64,000 nt of DNA, taken from assembly GCF_900090045.1 (NCBI RefSeq), contig NC_041786.1, forward strand, positions 1,668,501 to 1,732,500, read 5' to 3'. Below the pieces are notes generated by a model, which saw only the letters and a program-made list of their open reading frames with translations, ran no database searches and was not told the DNA's origin. Origin of the DNA: Plasmodium malariae (lineage: Eukaryota > Apicomplexa > Aconoidasida > Haemosporida > Plasmodiidae). Of this stretch, positions 12,046-24,700 are shown piece after piece. The position numbers and the translations under genes are program-made. Numbering within the stretch: position 1 is the stretch's first letter; every line of letters begins with the position of its first letter.

Positions 12046-13572
12046 TTAAAAGGTCTTTTTCGAAAAGTTACGATATCCTATACCCACACACTTGATAATA
12101 TACGAAAAATCAATTTGTGATTTTTCTACTTTCTTAATATCAAATACTACATTAAAAAAGTCTCTTAACAATCTAATGAGAGCAATTGAATATGGCTTAA
12201 CAACATTTAGAGAAATTTTTGATACAGTAGTATCCTCTGCTAAGGACATATATAATAATGGCAACCACTGATAATTTGTATCAACTGATGATAATCCTTT
12301 TATTTCATTCATCATTTTTAGGGAAATAAAAAACCCAAGTCTTTCATATATTTCAGCATCTCGTAAATTACACGTCATCTTACCGATAACATTATCATTT
12401 TTAATATACCACTCTTGTCCCATAAAACATGATATGTTGTCATTACTTAGAACCATGTTCTTTTCGTCTTTACACTGGGTTTGTATTTCATCATCTCTAC
12501 TCTCTAAATGGGAACTATTTTCATTCTCAACTTCGGTACAGTCATCAATATTTTTCTCATTTTCAAACTGACCTTTCTCCTCAATATCTTCATGTTCTTT
12601 CCTCCCATGATTAGCTACACATTCGACAATTTTTGTAATGTCCATATTGTTGTACGGTACCTCTTGCATGTGAGTCCTATCGCTTGGTTTAACCCGTTTT
12701 AGCGTGTTCTTAACATGCTGTAGAAAAGGCTCGTCAATGCACAAGTCAGACCCATAAATACATTTGTTCTTGGTGTGTGCAAATAAGGATAAAGAGATAA
12801 AATTGTTTTTCAAATAATCATCTTTACCTTTTACTTTTTCAATTTCAATACTAACGTATGGGGTAAAAATTTGTAAGTGTCTTTTTGCAAAATTAATAAA
12901 TTTGTTTCGAAAAACTAATGAAATATTTTTGCTTACTACTGTTCCAGTTATTTTTCTAACCAACCCACTATCATGCATATCAAAAGAATTAATAGTTTTT
13001 AAATTATTCATAAAAAATAATACTTCACCTGAACAGTCAGATTTTATTCCTCTTTTTAAAATATTAATATTTAAAAAGTTGTTATCAACTTTTAAAAATG
13101 TTTTAAAAAAATGCTCACTCACTATTTTACATGTATATACAGTGCTATCAATGCAATCATCTGTTATTCCTTTTAATAATAATTTTACAGGATTTTTAAA
13201 AAATGGGACTATCATAAGTAAAAATTCAAGAAAATATGTTATACTCCTTTCCTTTCCACAATGAAAAGAATTATTTAAATCACTTATTCGTACTTCATCA
13301 ATAACATTACCTATTAAAAATCCTGGTTTAAAATATAGTTCGTCTCCATCTTCGTTAATTTTGATAATGGTATCATCACATAACTTATCAATAAGTTTTA
13401 AAAGTTTAGCCTCATATTCCTGTAACCCTACAATTAATTCTTCATCATCCCCTACTACCATATATTTTTTTCTTTTTTTTTTACTTCGAATATTTTTAAT
13501 TGTAATAGCTTTTCCGCTTATCATACTTAACGCTAACCTAAACCGAAAGTAATTGCTCCCCCCGAACTCCAT
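12046..13572 (-). CDS. RCL1: RNA 3'-terminal phosphate cyclase-like protein (RCL1)
   Basis: RCL1 is a nucleolar factor of the small-subunit processome. It belongs to the RNA 3'-phosphate cyclase fold and partners the GTPase BMS1 in 18S pre-rRNA maturation. The gene is a single exon of 508 residues. The N terminus FGGSNYFRFRLALSMISGKAITIKNIR is the family opening motif, followed by the body with LLKLIDKLCDDTIIKINEDG, KPGFLIGN and the insert-domain region. The C-terminal part AEDTTVSKISLNVVKPYSIALIRLLRDFF matches the family end. Human and yeast proteins have about 370 residues. The excess is mainly an acidic, Glu/Asn-rich insertion at roughly residues 310-380. RCL1 proteins are known to lack cyclase activity, which I infer here. 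The start is the ATG at 13572, immediately before the conserved motif. Confidence 0.92.
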   Translation of the reverse strand: MEFGGSNYFRFRLALSMISGKAITIKNIRSKKKRKKYMVVGDDEELIVGLQEYEAKLLKLIDKLCDDTIIKINEDGDELYFKPGFLIGNVIDEVRISDLNNSFHCGKERSITYFLEFLLMIVPFFKNPVKLLLKGITDDCIDSTVYTCKIVSEHFFKTFLKVDNNFLNINILKRGIKSDCSGEVLFFMNNLKTINSFDMHDSGLVRKITGTVVSKNISLVFRNKFINFAKRHLQIFTPYVSIEIEKVKGKDDYLKNNFISLSLFAHTKNKCIYGSDLCIDEPFLQHVKNTLKRVKPSDRTHMQEVPYNNMDITKIVECVANHGRKEHEDIEEKGQFENEKNIDDCTEVENENSSHLESRDDEIQTQCKDEKNMVLSNDNISCFMGQEWYIKNDNVIGKMTCNLRDAEIYERLGFFISLKMMNEIKGLSSVDTNYQWLPLLYMSLAEDTTVSKISLNVVKPYSIALIRLLRDFFNVVFDIKKVEKSQIDFSYIIKCVGIGYRNFSKKTF

Positions 13573-14355
13573 TTTTAAGGCATTTACGGACTACTATGGT
13601 AATATTATGCAGGCACATTCGTCATGTATAATATAAATATATGTACGTATATGTATGAATGTACTAACAAACTGCTACTTAAGAAAGAAGAATGTTCGAG
13701 CTTACAGAGTTTTCTCAATGTGAGCTTCTCAATCCTTCAAAATTGCCCTTCCACGGATGCCTTTATTAAATATTTCATAATATGTTGTTCTTTTATATTT
13801 ACTTTTTGTATTATTTAAGATTAAAATAATATGTACAAAAATTAGTTACTATTTCTCTACAAAATAATAATAAATAAATAAAAAATATATTACTATACCA
13901 CAATATTATTTTTTTTTTTTTTTAAATTTGTATTAAAACGTTTTTATAAACTGGTTACTAAGAAAAAATGGTGATGAAATGAGATAATAAATATTCTACG
14001 TAACTTTTACAAGTACTTAAACAATTAGGGAAAAAATAAAACAAATAAACGAATAAATAAATAAATGCTTAAATAAATGTATAAAAAAATACTTAAATAA
14101 ATAATTAAATGAATGAATAAAAAAAGGAATAGAAGAATAAATAAGTAAACACGACAAACCCAATAAAACGTGTTCAGTGGTACCTTTTCACGCTTTAAGA
14201 ATAATACGTATAATATTATTATGCAAGTAATATATCAACACAGAGATAAATAAAAAATTCGTAAAATGAGCAATATAAATGCTAACATAGCTTTTCTTCA
14301 AAATATATGTATACTTACATATTATAAATATATATATACATACATATTATAAATT

Positions 14356-14386
<31 letters not shown>

Positions 14387-16351
14387 TGTAGTAAATAATT
14401 TTTGCTCGTTCATTTTTTACTTTCGTATGGTTGCAAATGTTTTTTTCAACTGATCAAGTGCCATAGAAAGTGTTTCATTTTTAAGGGTCTAATTTACATC
14501 TTCATTTAAATCTGTTTTCGTTATTCCATTATTCCTTTTTTTTTTTTTATTAAATTGTATAAGTATTAAAACGAATAAAATATTTATGGGTCACTGTGCA
14601 ATTAATTCCGTACTAATTTTGTTGCTTATTTTACATAAATACTTACATATATACATACATACATATATACATACATACATACATATATACATACATACAT
14701 ATATACATACATACATATATACATACATACATATATACATACATACATATATACATACTTATATACATACATATATATAATATAAAAGCACAGATGACGT
14801 ATTATATACTGTTTCGTCAGTGTTTCTTTTTTGAAAAAATTTTGATGATACGAGTGCATAGGAACATAATATTTTGCTGGGCATATTTGCTTGACATATA
14901 TTTTTAAAAATTATTATATATATAAGTATTTATACATATATTAAGCACTTCTTAGAAAATGAAAGACAGTACATGAGAATATATAATTTGTTAGGTTTAT
15001 TCATTTTAGGGAATTATATTTATTTTTTTTTTTTTAAATTTATTCAATATATTTGATGTATAAAATTTCACCAAAAAGATCAGCGTCGTGCATATTTTCT
15101 ACTACACTAAAAATGTAGACCAATCCTTTATGTACTCATTACACCATCAGTTAATGCAAAAAAAGAGTAGTACGTTATAATATGAATTGGGTATAATATG
15201 TAACATGAATTTATATATATATATATTGTATTTGTAAAGATGTTCCACCCACATATTGTGTTCTCCCTAAAATATGAACGTGCAGGATAAATATATATAA
15301 AGTAGCTAATTAAAATTTGTACTTTTCATTATAAACTATGTATCAACCTTTTGTTGTATTGGAATAATCAAATGCACATCTTCAATATCATCTAAAACAA
15401 TGAAGCTAATTATGTTTCACAAATAAGTGGAATTTTATAATGAATATATTTTTGAGAAGAAAAAAAAATGTTGAGGGAATAAATTTGCATTAGGGTTGAT
15501 AAATAGGGGAAAAAAAAAAAAAAAAAAAAAAAAAAGGCAAAAATTTTTTTCATTAACTTTAAAACCTTTTTTAATTATTTATTTACAATTATATTATGTT
15601 ATTAAAGAGAACTAGTTATATGAACATCATACAGGGCAAGCAATTAGGTTTAAGCGAAAAGGAAAAAGAAAATGACAAAGCATATGTATACGTGCTTGCG
15701 CACGCATACATACTTATGTACTAAATTATGGAACAATTTTGCACTTTTCAAGGGTTAAATTTTTTTTTTTTTTTTTTTTTTTTTTGGTTGAAAAATGCAC
15801 AGAATTGGATTGTTTTTCTTATCGAATATATTGAATGAAATAGTAAAAAAATAGTTCATTCAGAAGTATAGCAAAAGTTCAATTTACAAATATATATATA
15901 TATATAAATTTATGTATGGGTGTATATATTATATGTGTATATGAATATGTATGTGCGTATATTATATATACGTAACAACGCAACTAAAGAGCAAAGTTAG
16001 TGAGTTGCACTTATCCATTTGCTAAATACTACATAACAGAGCACAGAAATATTGTGTAATTTACTTGTTATCTATACTCGTAAGGGCGTTATAGTATGGT
16101 ACTGAGTCATAATATATAATACGGTAAAAAGTATTTAAAAAATAAATTGCACAGTTATAGATAGAATAAAAAATATAACTATCAAAAAAGGACACATATC
16201 AACTAAAGAGTAAAAAGTGGGGGCAAAAACATTTATCGGAATTTCAAACACTAACATTAATATTAATTTATTTAGTTTTTCTTCTTTTTTTAAGTACTAT
16301 TTTAATTTATATCCAAGTTGATCATTATTTGAATTTGCTTTAACGTTCAGG
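13573..16351. other. Gap between RCL1 and the small membrane ORF (2.8 kb)
   Basis: Intergenic, AT-rich. It contains an (AAAT)n-rich stretch near 14040-14150, a CATA/TATG microsatellite at 14640-14780, and poly(dA)/poly(dT) tracts near 15505 and 15760. I see no coding exon or RNA gene. Confidence 0.6.
14640..14780. repeat. CATA/CATATATA microsatellite
   Basis: An irregular array of acatacatacatatat-type units. It is open in both strands as YIHTYIH or YVCMYVC and is not coding. Confidence 0.85.
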
Positions 16352-16564
16352 ATGATTTCAATTAAATTTGTTCTGATTTTATTAATAATGATTTTTATGT
16401 CCTTCCCCTTTATTCCTTTATTAATGTACAGATGGAAGACAAATCAAAATAATTTAATTTCTTTTTTTTTAGTACTACTAACAACCATGCCTTTTTTTGT
16501 AATTGCAGCATACTCTTATACGAGAATAAATAACCAAGATACACATTGTATGAAAGAGGAATAG
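16352..16564 (+). CDS. Candidate small membrane protein, 70 residues
   Basis: I do not recognise this ORF. It starts with ATG and encodes two strong hydrophobic helices (about residues 5-25, with a PFIP kink, and 37-59) separated by a charged loop RWKTNQNN. The tail is hydrophilic (RINNQDTHCMKEE). It has a mixed amino-acid composition (Pro, Trp, Thr, Met, Cys) and no homopolymer, unlike the spurious frames nearby. It lies between RCL1 and the proteasome gene, and its strand fits the alternating pattern of the region. The size and two-helix layout resemble small subunits of membrane complexes such as the V-ATPase e subunit or oligosaccharyltransferase/DPM partners, but no motif decides this. 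It could also be a chance ORF. An AG just upstream (TTTAACGTTCAG) could be an acceptor from an earlier exon. Confidence 0.4.
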   Translation: MISIKFVLILLIMIFMSFPFIPLLMYRWKTNQNNLISFFLVLLTTMPFFVIAAYSYTRINNQDTHCMKEE

Positions 16565-17511
16565 GTCTCATAACATAACAGCAAATATGTGTACTCGTAA
16601 AAAGAAGAAAAAATTGGCTATACTTTTGGTGTTCCTGCTGGTAGAATGGGAGAAAACTACGAATGCAAATGTAGGTAATACTATTGGCTCATAGTGTATA
16701 GCAACCATTATCAAATGTTCTAAGCATTTTTAATGACAGGAAAAAAAAATAAAATAAACAATAGTACTGGTTGAGAGGAAACTTATTTGGAGTTTCTGCA
16801 GATGCATAATCTTGCGAGCTTATTACTTTTTTGTTTTTACGGCATTTTATTACTGCATTTTATTACTGCAATTTATTATTGCATCTTAATACTGCATTTT
16901 ATTACTGCATTTTATTACTGCATTTTATTACTGCATTTTATTACTGCATTTTATTACTGCATTTTATTACTGCATTTTATTTCTACATTTTATTGCCTTA
17001 CGTTATTACCTCATTTAATTACTTTTCTTGTTTTTCTGGTTATGTATTTCAGTTCAATACTGTTTTTCGCCTTTTCATTTTTTTCTTTTTAAAAAAAAAT
17101 CATATTTAAAATTTAATTATTAATTATACTATAAAATAGCTATAAATAATAAAAAATTTTAATTTGCATAAGAATAAAACCTTACAACTTCTAAAGTGCA
17201 AGGAAAAAAGGAATACACACACGTGTACATTTACGCACGCATACCTATATTTGAGCATTTAGGTACAAGTGGACATGTCTACATAATTGTGGGCACGGTT
17301 TATTTCATGAAAGGATGATGCATGTAAAAATTGGGAATGTTACATATGTATAAATACATATATACATGTGTGTAAATATATATATACATATGTACACAGA
17401 TATGTGCGCGTGTGCATGCATAAATGAGCATAAGGAAACCACACTGTATACTTAAAAAAAGGAATAACATGGGAGAAGGGGTAGAAAAAAAAGTATTCTA
17501 TCTTATTATAA
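16565..17511. other. Convergent gap before the proteasome gene (0.95 kb)
   Basis: Contains the 13-bp repeat listed next and scattered AT-rich sequence. A 34-codon ATG frame at 16587-16691 has a signal-peptide-like N terminus (MCTRKKKKLAILLVFLLV) but nothing supports it as a gene. Confidence 0.5.
16852..16990. repeat. 13-bp tandem repeat (attactgcatttt)
   Basis: About nine to ten copies of attactgcatttt with a few variants. Because 13 is not a multiple of three, all three plus frames read through the same FYYCILLLHFITA peptide. This is a repeat artefact. Confidence 0.85.
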
Positions 17512-18502
17512 TTAAATGGTTACGTGTTGTGCCTCTATTTTGTTACCAGACATAATTCTCAATTCGTAATTAATTTGTGTTAAAAGAAATCTTTTTTTCA
17601 GTTCTTCAAAACATTTTTTAAAAATAAGTAATGCTTCTTCTAAATTCATATTTTCATGATAATATTTATCTAAAATTGCATTTACCAGATAGGCACCATA
17701 TCCATGTGCCCCTTTGTTTACGGAATCCATGTTACTTAAGTAGTCACACCAGTATAACTGATAACCATCTTTCTATGAGTGGAAATTAAGGTATGAACAA
17801 CAACGTTAAAACGTGCGCACGTATGCATGCACATAAATACACATACATAAACGTACACATACATAAGCATACATATACATAAGCATACATATACATAAGC
17901 ATACATATACATTAGCATACATATACATAAGCATACATATACATAAGCATACATATACATAAGCATACATATACATAAGCATACATATACATAAGCATAC
18001 ATATACATAAGCATACATATACATAAACATACATATACTTAAACGCGTACACACACAAACACACCCACGCATACTTATTTACATATGCCTAAACACTTCC
18101 ACAATGCTCCAAAAAAATGAGCGAAAAGATCATTCTCTTTTTTCCCCATTTTCTCTATGCATATATATCCCTTACATTGTCAAAGCCAGCTATTAAGCAA
18201 TTCACTTCGTATGGGTTTCTCCTCAAATAGTAAGCTAAATTTTTTCTTGTAAAATAAGCAAAAGATTTAACATATAAATCAGTTGAATTCTGATACTGAT
18301 ATAGGTGAATGTTCTTTCTAATAAATTCCCCAAATTGAATACGATCACCAATGGAACCTCCTAATAGTAAACATTTGTTTCCATTAATATCATAAAATTT
18401 TGTTTTATCATCATTTTTTAATTTTATAATTGAGTTAATACTATACGTATCTGCTGCTAGTACTATAAAATCTTTTCCCTTTAAACCGATTAGTGTATCC
18501 AT
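17512..18502 (-). CDS. PSMB2: Proteasome subunit beta type-2 (beta-4 position), non-catalytic
   Basis: This is a structural beta subunit of the 20S proteasome. Exons 18502-18176 and 17772-17512 join in phase 0 (donor GTAAGG, acceptor CATAG) to give 195 residues, close to the ~200 of the human and yeast proteins. The mature protein begins MDTLIGLKGKDFIVLAADT. The residue at the active-site position lies within MDT with no processed Thr1, which is typical of the inactive beta-4 subunit. Conserved segments are LLLGGSIGDRIQFGEFI, NCLIAGFD, YWCDYLSN, GAHGYGAYLVNAILDKYY and EALLIFKKCFEELKKRFL. The second exon opens with KDGYQLYWCDYL, the expected S-strand pair. The intron carries a 16-bp minisatellite that can mislead gene callers, since it is open in three frames. 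The assignment is secure. Confidence 0.95.
17860..18045. repeat. 16-bp minisatellite inside the proteasome intron
   Basis: About eleven copies of acatatacataagcat, one of them with a T substitution (acattagcat). It lies wholly within the intron 17773-18175. Confidence 0.9.
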
Positions 18503-20287
18503 AGGTGAAAAACGTAAAAATGGAAGGAAGTTCAGGGAAATGATATACGAGCACTTGAAATTCTAACAAACACCAAGTGATGATGTGACAAAGTGAAATG
18601 TAGCGATAAAATGTTATCACAAAGGATGAATTGAAATCGCATCAAGAATTAAAGCGGGCAAAAATATGGGCACATGATTGAACTGAAGATGTACAATGTT
18701 ATCTCTTTTTTTTTTTTTTTTTTAATTTAATGATACGTAGAAAATTTTAAAAACAGAAATAAATATATATTTATATATGCAAACGAAATGGCTGATTAGG
18801 AAATATACATATAAATACATGTACGTATAAATAAATGTACTTAAATATATAAATGTGAGTTATTTGATTGGCGATATTGTTCTACTTCATGCACATGAGC
18901 TTTAAAATGTACGCACATAAAATGACGATAATTTTTCGTAACTTGATAAAACTGTAGCATACCATGTAATTGTCAAAGTATCGAAATTTTTGAAGTGAGA
19001 AATTTTAAAATTCCGGAGTATTTTTTACAAGTTAACTGAAAAAGTTTAAGCTTATTTCCAATTCAATAACAAATTTATTGTGTTAAGGGTGTATATGTAG
19101 CAACTGTAAAAGTTTGCTTTTCGTACTTACAATATTTTTTTTTAATAAAAATATTTAGTCCTATTTTACAAATTGCTTATAATTTATTTTTACGTTATTT
19201 ATAGTATTGCATTCCATTTTTTCTTATTATTATTTATTCGTTTGTTTATTTGTTCGTTCGTTTATTTGTTCGTTCGTTCGTTTGTTCGTTCGTTTACCTG
19301 TTTGTATATTTATTTATTTCATTCTTAAAATAAAGGCTATGCTACAAATTCCTTTTTTTTCAGCATAGTGTACTATATTTAAACGAAAAAAAGCTACAAA
19401 GGTGTAATATGTCGAATTATTTAATTTTTTTTCCTTTTTCCCATATTTCATCTGTTCCCCTTTGTGTTTCTTTCAAAATGTGCAAAAATGGTATATATAA
19501 TATTTCTAAACATCGCTAATTTTTTTTGGAAGGCTATTATTTATGCACATATGTTTCTTGTTTGAAAAAAGTATATCAACAATTTTTTTTTATAAAAATT
19601 GGCATAGCGACAGAAATATGATTTTTCATATTTACGTTAATTCGCATTAGAACATGTAAGACGTTATAAAAATTTCATCGGTATTTTGGTGATAAATAAA
19701 ATATGCATTTATACATTCATATGTGTTCGCGTTTGTTTGTGTGTGTTTTTTGTATCTTTGTTTTTGTTTTTTAAAAGGCGACTATTAAATTGAGGATATT
19801 TTTATTATTTTTTATTTTTTGAAGGTTTTGTCTGATTTAACAACGAATGCAAGTTTTCACCAAATCATATTTAATTTTTTAATCTTAAAGATGTTTTATT
19901 TTATGCTCTAATTTACATTTTTTATTATGTACCGTCTGTTTATTTTATTTTTTTTTTTTTCTAAAAAATATTGTAGGTTACGTTTAAATTATTGTAGGCT
20001 TACAAGCCTTTTCTTATTATATGATTGATATTTAATAAATTGTCAAAGCGACAATTAGTTCATATGCACTGTGTGCGTACGCACGTACATATATATATGT
20101 ACATATGTGTAATTATACGTATATATGGTTGATTATATATATTTTTGCTTGATAGTGCGTTTATTAAGACATCCTTGTCGTAATATGAAAATGTATGATT
20201 CGGGTAGTGATAAGGTGAAAAGGAGTATGCGTGAAATCTCCTTAACAAAAATATATTTAAAATGAAAGATCATGAAAATAGGGGCAC

Positions 20288-20329
<42 letters not shown>

Positions 20330-21738
20330 TCATAAATTTATATAGATATATATGTGGTTATTCCAAAATTGTTAGCAGAAGGTGCACAAACATACACCCA
20401 TTTTTTTTAATTTACTAATTTTCAAAAATTACAAAATTTTTAATATTTCAAAAGTGTCTTTTAAAGATTTTGCTTTTTTATTTTTTATTTTTCAAAAAAA
20501 ATGCTTTACGATTTTGCAAAATATGCTCAACTATTTTTCACGTACAACAACAAAAAAATATAAATCCCATCTCGAAAAAACTTCCATTTTTATGGTATGC
20601 TAAAAGGGGGTACACAAAACATTTTACAGTAAAACGAAATAGAGCAAAATAAAACAAAATAGAGCAAAACAAATAGGGTAAAATAAATGGAGTAAAACAA
20701 ATAGAGCAGAACAACCGAATTACACCAACTGCTAATATTTTAAAAAAATTGAGAAAGTACGAATAAAACTTCTTTGAGCATATTTTGATCCATTATTTAC
20801 TCAAAGCTTAAATAAGAAGAGAAACAAATATGGCTGCGTGTATTAGTAGCTCTAAAAGGTTTTAAGGAGCTTTGCATTGTTTGAAATGTAAATATAAAAT
20901 AAAGAGCTGAAAAAAATTGATAATACAAAAATAGCGAAACAATAAATAGCAAAAATTAGAGCATCGAATAAATGGTAAAAAAAATAGGGTACCCAATAAA
21001 TAGCAAAAATTATAGCTTCGAATAAATGGTAAAAAAAATAGGGTACCCAATAAATAGCAAAAAAAAATAGGGTACACAATAAATAGCAAAAATATGGGGT
21101 ATATATTAAAATAGAAATAGGGAATATAATAAATAGCACTATAAATACATGCAATATACATATACATATATATATGTGAATATATGTACTTATGTGTATA
21201 TTTGTACGAACAAAGTAAAACCGAATTAAGGTCAAGAACAAGAATACAAATTCATCAACAAAAATTACCATGACTGTTAAAAATTTGAACGTAATAAAAA
21301 CTTAATGAAGCCTTAAAAAAAAAAGATACAATAAAAATTAAGAAAAAAAAAAAAAAAAAATTAGCATTTTATAATGCATTTACAAATGGAAGGAAAAATA
21401 GAGAACAAAAAAATGAACTTTTTGAATAAGGGTAAAATATTGCATTCCCGGATAATTTCCACTTTATGTTTTAATTGTGAGAATTTTTTATAAAAATTAC
21501 AAGTAAATAACACAATGCCTTGAAAATTTTTAAGCTCGTCTCTCATAAACTGATTACAAGTGGGAAATAATATAAACATGTGTGTACATATGTGCGCATA
21601 CGTATAAATACATACGTATGTACATTCATACATATATATACATATATATGCGCGCATGTATATAATGCCTACCATGAACGGATGCATAGACCAAATGGAC
21701 AAAAATAACAATGTTCAAGGAATTCCATCCCAAGAAAA
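18503..21738. other. Divergent gap (3.2 kb) between proteasome and S1-like genes
   Basis: Promoter region of both flanking genes. It holds poly(dT) near 18705, a GTTC/GTTT tetranucleotide tract at about 19235-19300, a (TA)n tract at 20300-20325, degenerate AAACAAATAGAGCA-type repeats at about 20635-20715 and the 54-bp repeat listed next. I see no exon. Confidence 0.6.
20941..21110. repeat. 54-bp tandem repeat with degenerate copies
   Basis: Two nearly identical 54-base units (20941-20994 and 20995-21048) start aataaatagcaaaaattaga and end atagggtaccc. They are followed by shortened copies that keep only the aataaatagcaaaaa and atagggta parts. Confidence 0.8.
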
Positions 21739-24700
21739 ATGACAAACGTTATTACCCTTTTATTCGTCCTGTTTGTGTGCATTCTAAAGTATAATTGGGG
21801 TTATAAGGAGAAGATAAATTATCCTCGTTTCTTTTTGGATAATAGTAGTAATGTTACACAGAATAAAATAATGTTCATGGGAAAATATGATAATATTAAG
21901 AAAAGGTGTAGGAATAAATTAAATGATAATAATAACATAAATGTAGGAGAATTAAAAATTGGAAAAGTGTATGATGTTATAAATAATGATATATATGTTA
22001 AATTAAAAAATGAGAATGAAGATACAGTTATTATAAAAAGGGAGAATAATTACTTACTAGAAAACGAGCTTTTGTATGACTACCTCGTCAACTCCAATTT
22101 GATTGGAAGGGCGTTGTACAGTAAACTGTTGAAAAGGATGACTGAAAATGGTGAAGGCAAAAAGGGCACTAACGGTGCAAGCGCGTCAAGCTTGTTAAGC
22201 GTGTCAACTGATGCTATCGATGTTGATGCTTCAACCGATTCAACTGATTCATCCAACTGCGTAGTTTTAATCAAAGAAATAAACGAAAAGGACGAAATTG
22301 TGGGGGAGTTGTACACAAATGAAATAAGTAAGAGGAAAGAGAAAATTTATGACAAATTAACTGAACTAAAAAATTTAGAAAAAAGGATTTTTATAAAAAT
22401 TATAAAAAATGTAAGAAATAAATATTTTGTAGTTTTAATAAATGATTGTATTAGAGGATATTTACTATATGATGAAGAGGACAAGGATGAAAAAACATTG
22501 TTACTCAATTCATTGAAGGGGCTAGCACAAAAACTAAGTGCATACATAATTGACGTAAATAAGAAGCTAGAATATGTGTTTCTATCATTAAAAAAATATG
22601 CTAAGCATATTTTAAATGAAAAGTTAGAAGAATTACAACATACAGTCATTGTAGAGAATTTATTTGAGAATAATTATTTCAAAGCAGAAGTATCTCATTT
22701 CTGTAATGAAGGAAATAATATAATAGTAAAAATATTTGAAAGCAAAAATAATACTATAAAGGTTAAAATAAAATCTCATCATATTATTAATACAAGAAAT
22801 ATATTACGTAATTTTGATCAATTAAAAAGTAAAGTTATCACTAACGAGTTTATGAAACATAGTACTAATACATCTGATGAAGGACAAGAAGAAAAAAAAA
22901 ATTTTTCTCAAATGGAAATACAGAAGGATGATTATGATGAATATAATACATTACAACAAAACAAAAAAAGAAAAGGTATGTCTAAAAAGGAATATATGGA
23001 AAAATTCAAAAAGTTTAAAGAAGAACTCTACGGTTGTAAGGAAGTAGATGCATTAAAGTACATCAATGTTGATGATTATATATATAAAAAAGAAAAACTT
23101 CTTTACGTTAGAATTATTAATAAAACATTAGATAAAAATATGTATGAAGGTAGTATGATAAATGGTGATACCTTAAACCAAGAAATATATAATCTTATGA
23201 CAAAAATGGCGAGTAAGCAAAATATTGTTACGGAGTATGATGACAAGTTGAGGTATCCCTCCAGTGTACTCGGCTTTTTCAATAATTATGTTATTCTGTC
23301 CACTAGAATTTTGAGGCCCGACGTAAACAATGGTGATATTGGTAGTGGTAATAGTGGAGATGGACACAGCGCGAACGTAGCAACAACCGGATGCAGCAAA
23401 GTTGGAGGGGAAAACGTGAAAGACGTTATTACGCTTATAGAGAAGCGGTACATAGATTATGAAAACCTTAAAAAGGGAGACATTTTTTTTACTCGATTTG
23501 ATAATATAAAAAGGCGTAATATTCGTAATATATTTCACTTGCCCAATAGTACAATAAATAAAGTATATAATACTTATTTTAAAAGAGAAAAAGATATGCT
23601 CATACTCAACAGTATTAGGGAAAAAAAAAAGAACATACAGGAACGTGATCCGAAAAGAGATAACAATGCAGAAGAGACGGATGTTCGCACATATGTAAGT
23701 AGCGGAAGTGGTGAGTGTATTGGCAGGGATGAGGGTCGCATCAGTGATGGGAATAGCGATATGCCAAGTAAGTATATAGAAAGGAATAAAGCACTGGATC
23801 AAAAAATATTTGAAGAAATATTTTTCGAAAAACATAATATATACATCATGAGGGGAGAACTACACAAAGATACAGAATATCGTTTAAATAAAAACAATAT
23901 AGATAAAAGCTTTAAATCATTGAAGCATATATGTGATACGTATTATTCTGGTATTAACAAAGCGTATCATCTCTACCCGAGTATAAGGGAGGAATATATT
24001 TTGGCCTATTTAGGAAAGGATAACTATAAAATGTATAGAAAAATGGTTGCTGATTACTTTTCGTTAAATGAAAACTCATATAAAGAACTTTTACAAGTTG
24101 AATGTGAAGAACTGGCAAGCACTGTTTTTGATTTTGTATATGAAAACCCGAAAGAACTAACAGTAGAATTGGTTAATAATTATAATAGACATTTATATGA
24201 AAAAATGAAAAAGCTTAACATAAATGAATTAAATTATGTATTAAAAGATTTAAAAAAATTAAAAAATAAATTATTTATATATCCATGTAGTTATGAAACT
24301 AAAAAAGGAAGAATAAACTTAGTATTAAATAATCAAAAACCAATTACAAAACAGCATATTATGAACTTAAATATTGATGAAGATGTAAAAAGAGAGTTAT
24401 TAAAAGCATATAAAAATTTTATCAATCCACTTGATTATATAAAAGATTTAATATTAAAAAAAAAACAAGCCAAATGCAGAGAAAACAGTAAAATGCCTGT
24501 TATTTATCTCTTAGTTGAAGAAACTATAAACTTGTATGAAAATTCAGCAAAAGATGTGGAACCTCATACGGAAGAACAACTTGAGGTCTTCAAGGCCCAC
24601 ATTTTAAAGAAAAGAAAAAATGTACATATTGTTGAGAACGATAATGATAATTTTCGGGGCGATTTATTTGATCCCGAGAACAGCCAACTTAGGAGAATTC

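Noticed and set aside
13624..13818. 64-codon plus frame upstream of RCL1
   Set aside because: First part is TATG microsatellite; the rest is short and unsupported, though its composition is not extreme.
20382..20652. Two overlapping plus frames
   Set aside because: Phe/Lys-rich, overlapping each other, with no acceptor/donor pair leading to the downstream gene.
22347..23835. Minus-strand ORFs inside the S1-like gene
   Set aside because: Antisense shadows of a long, well-formed plus-strand exon.
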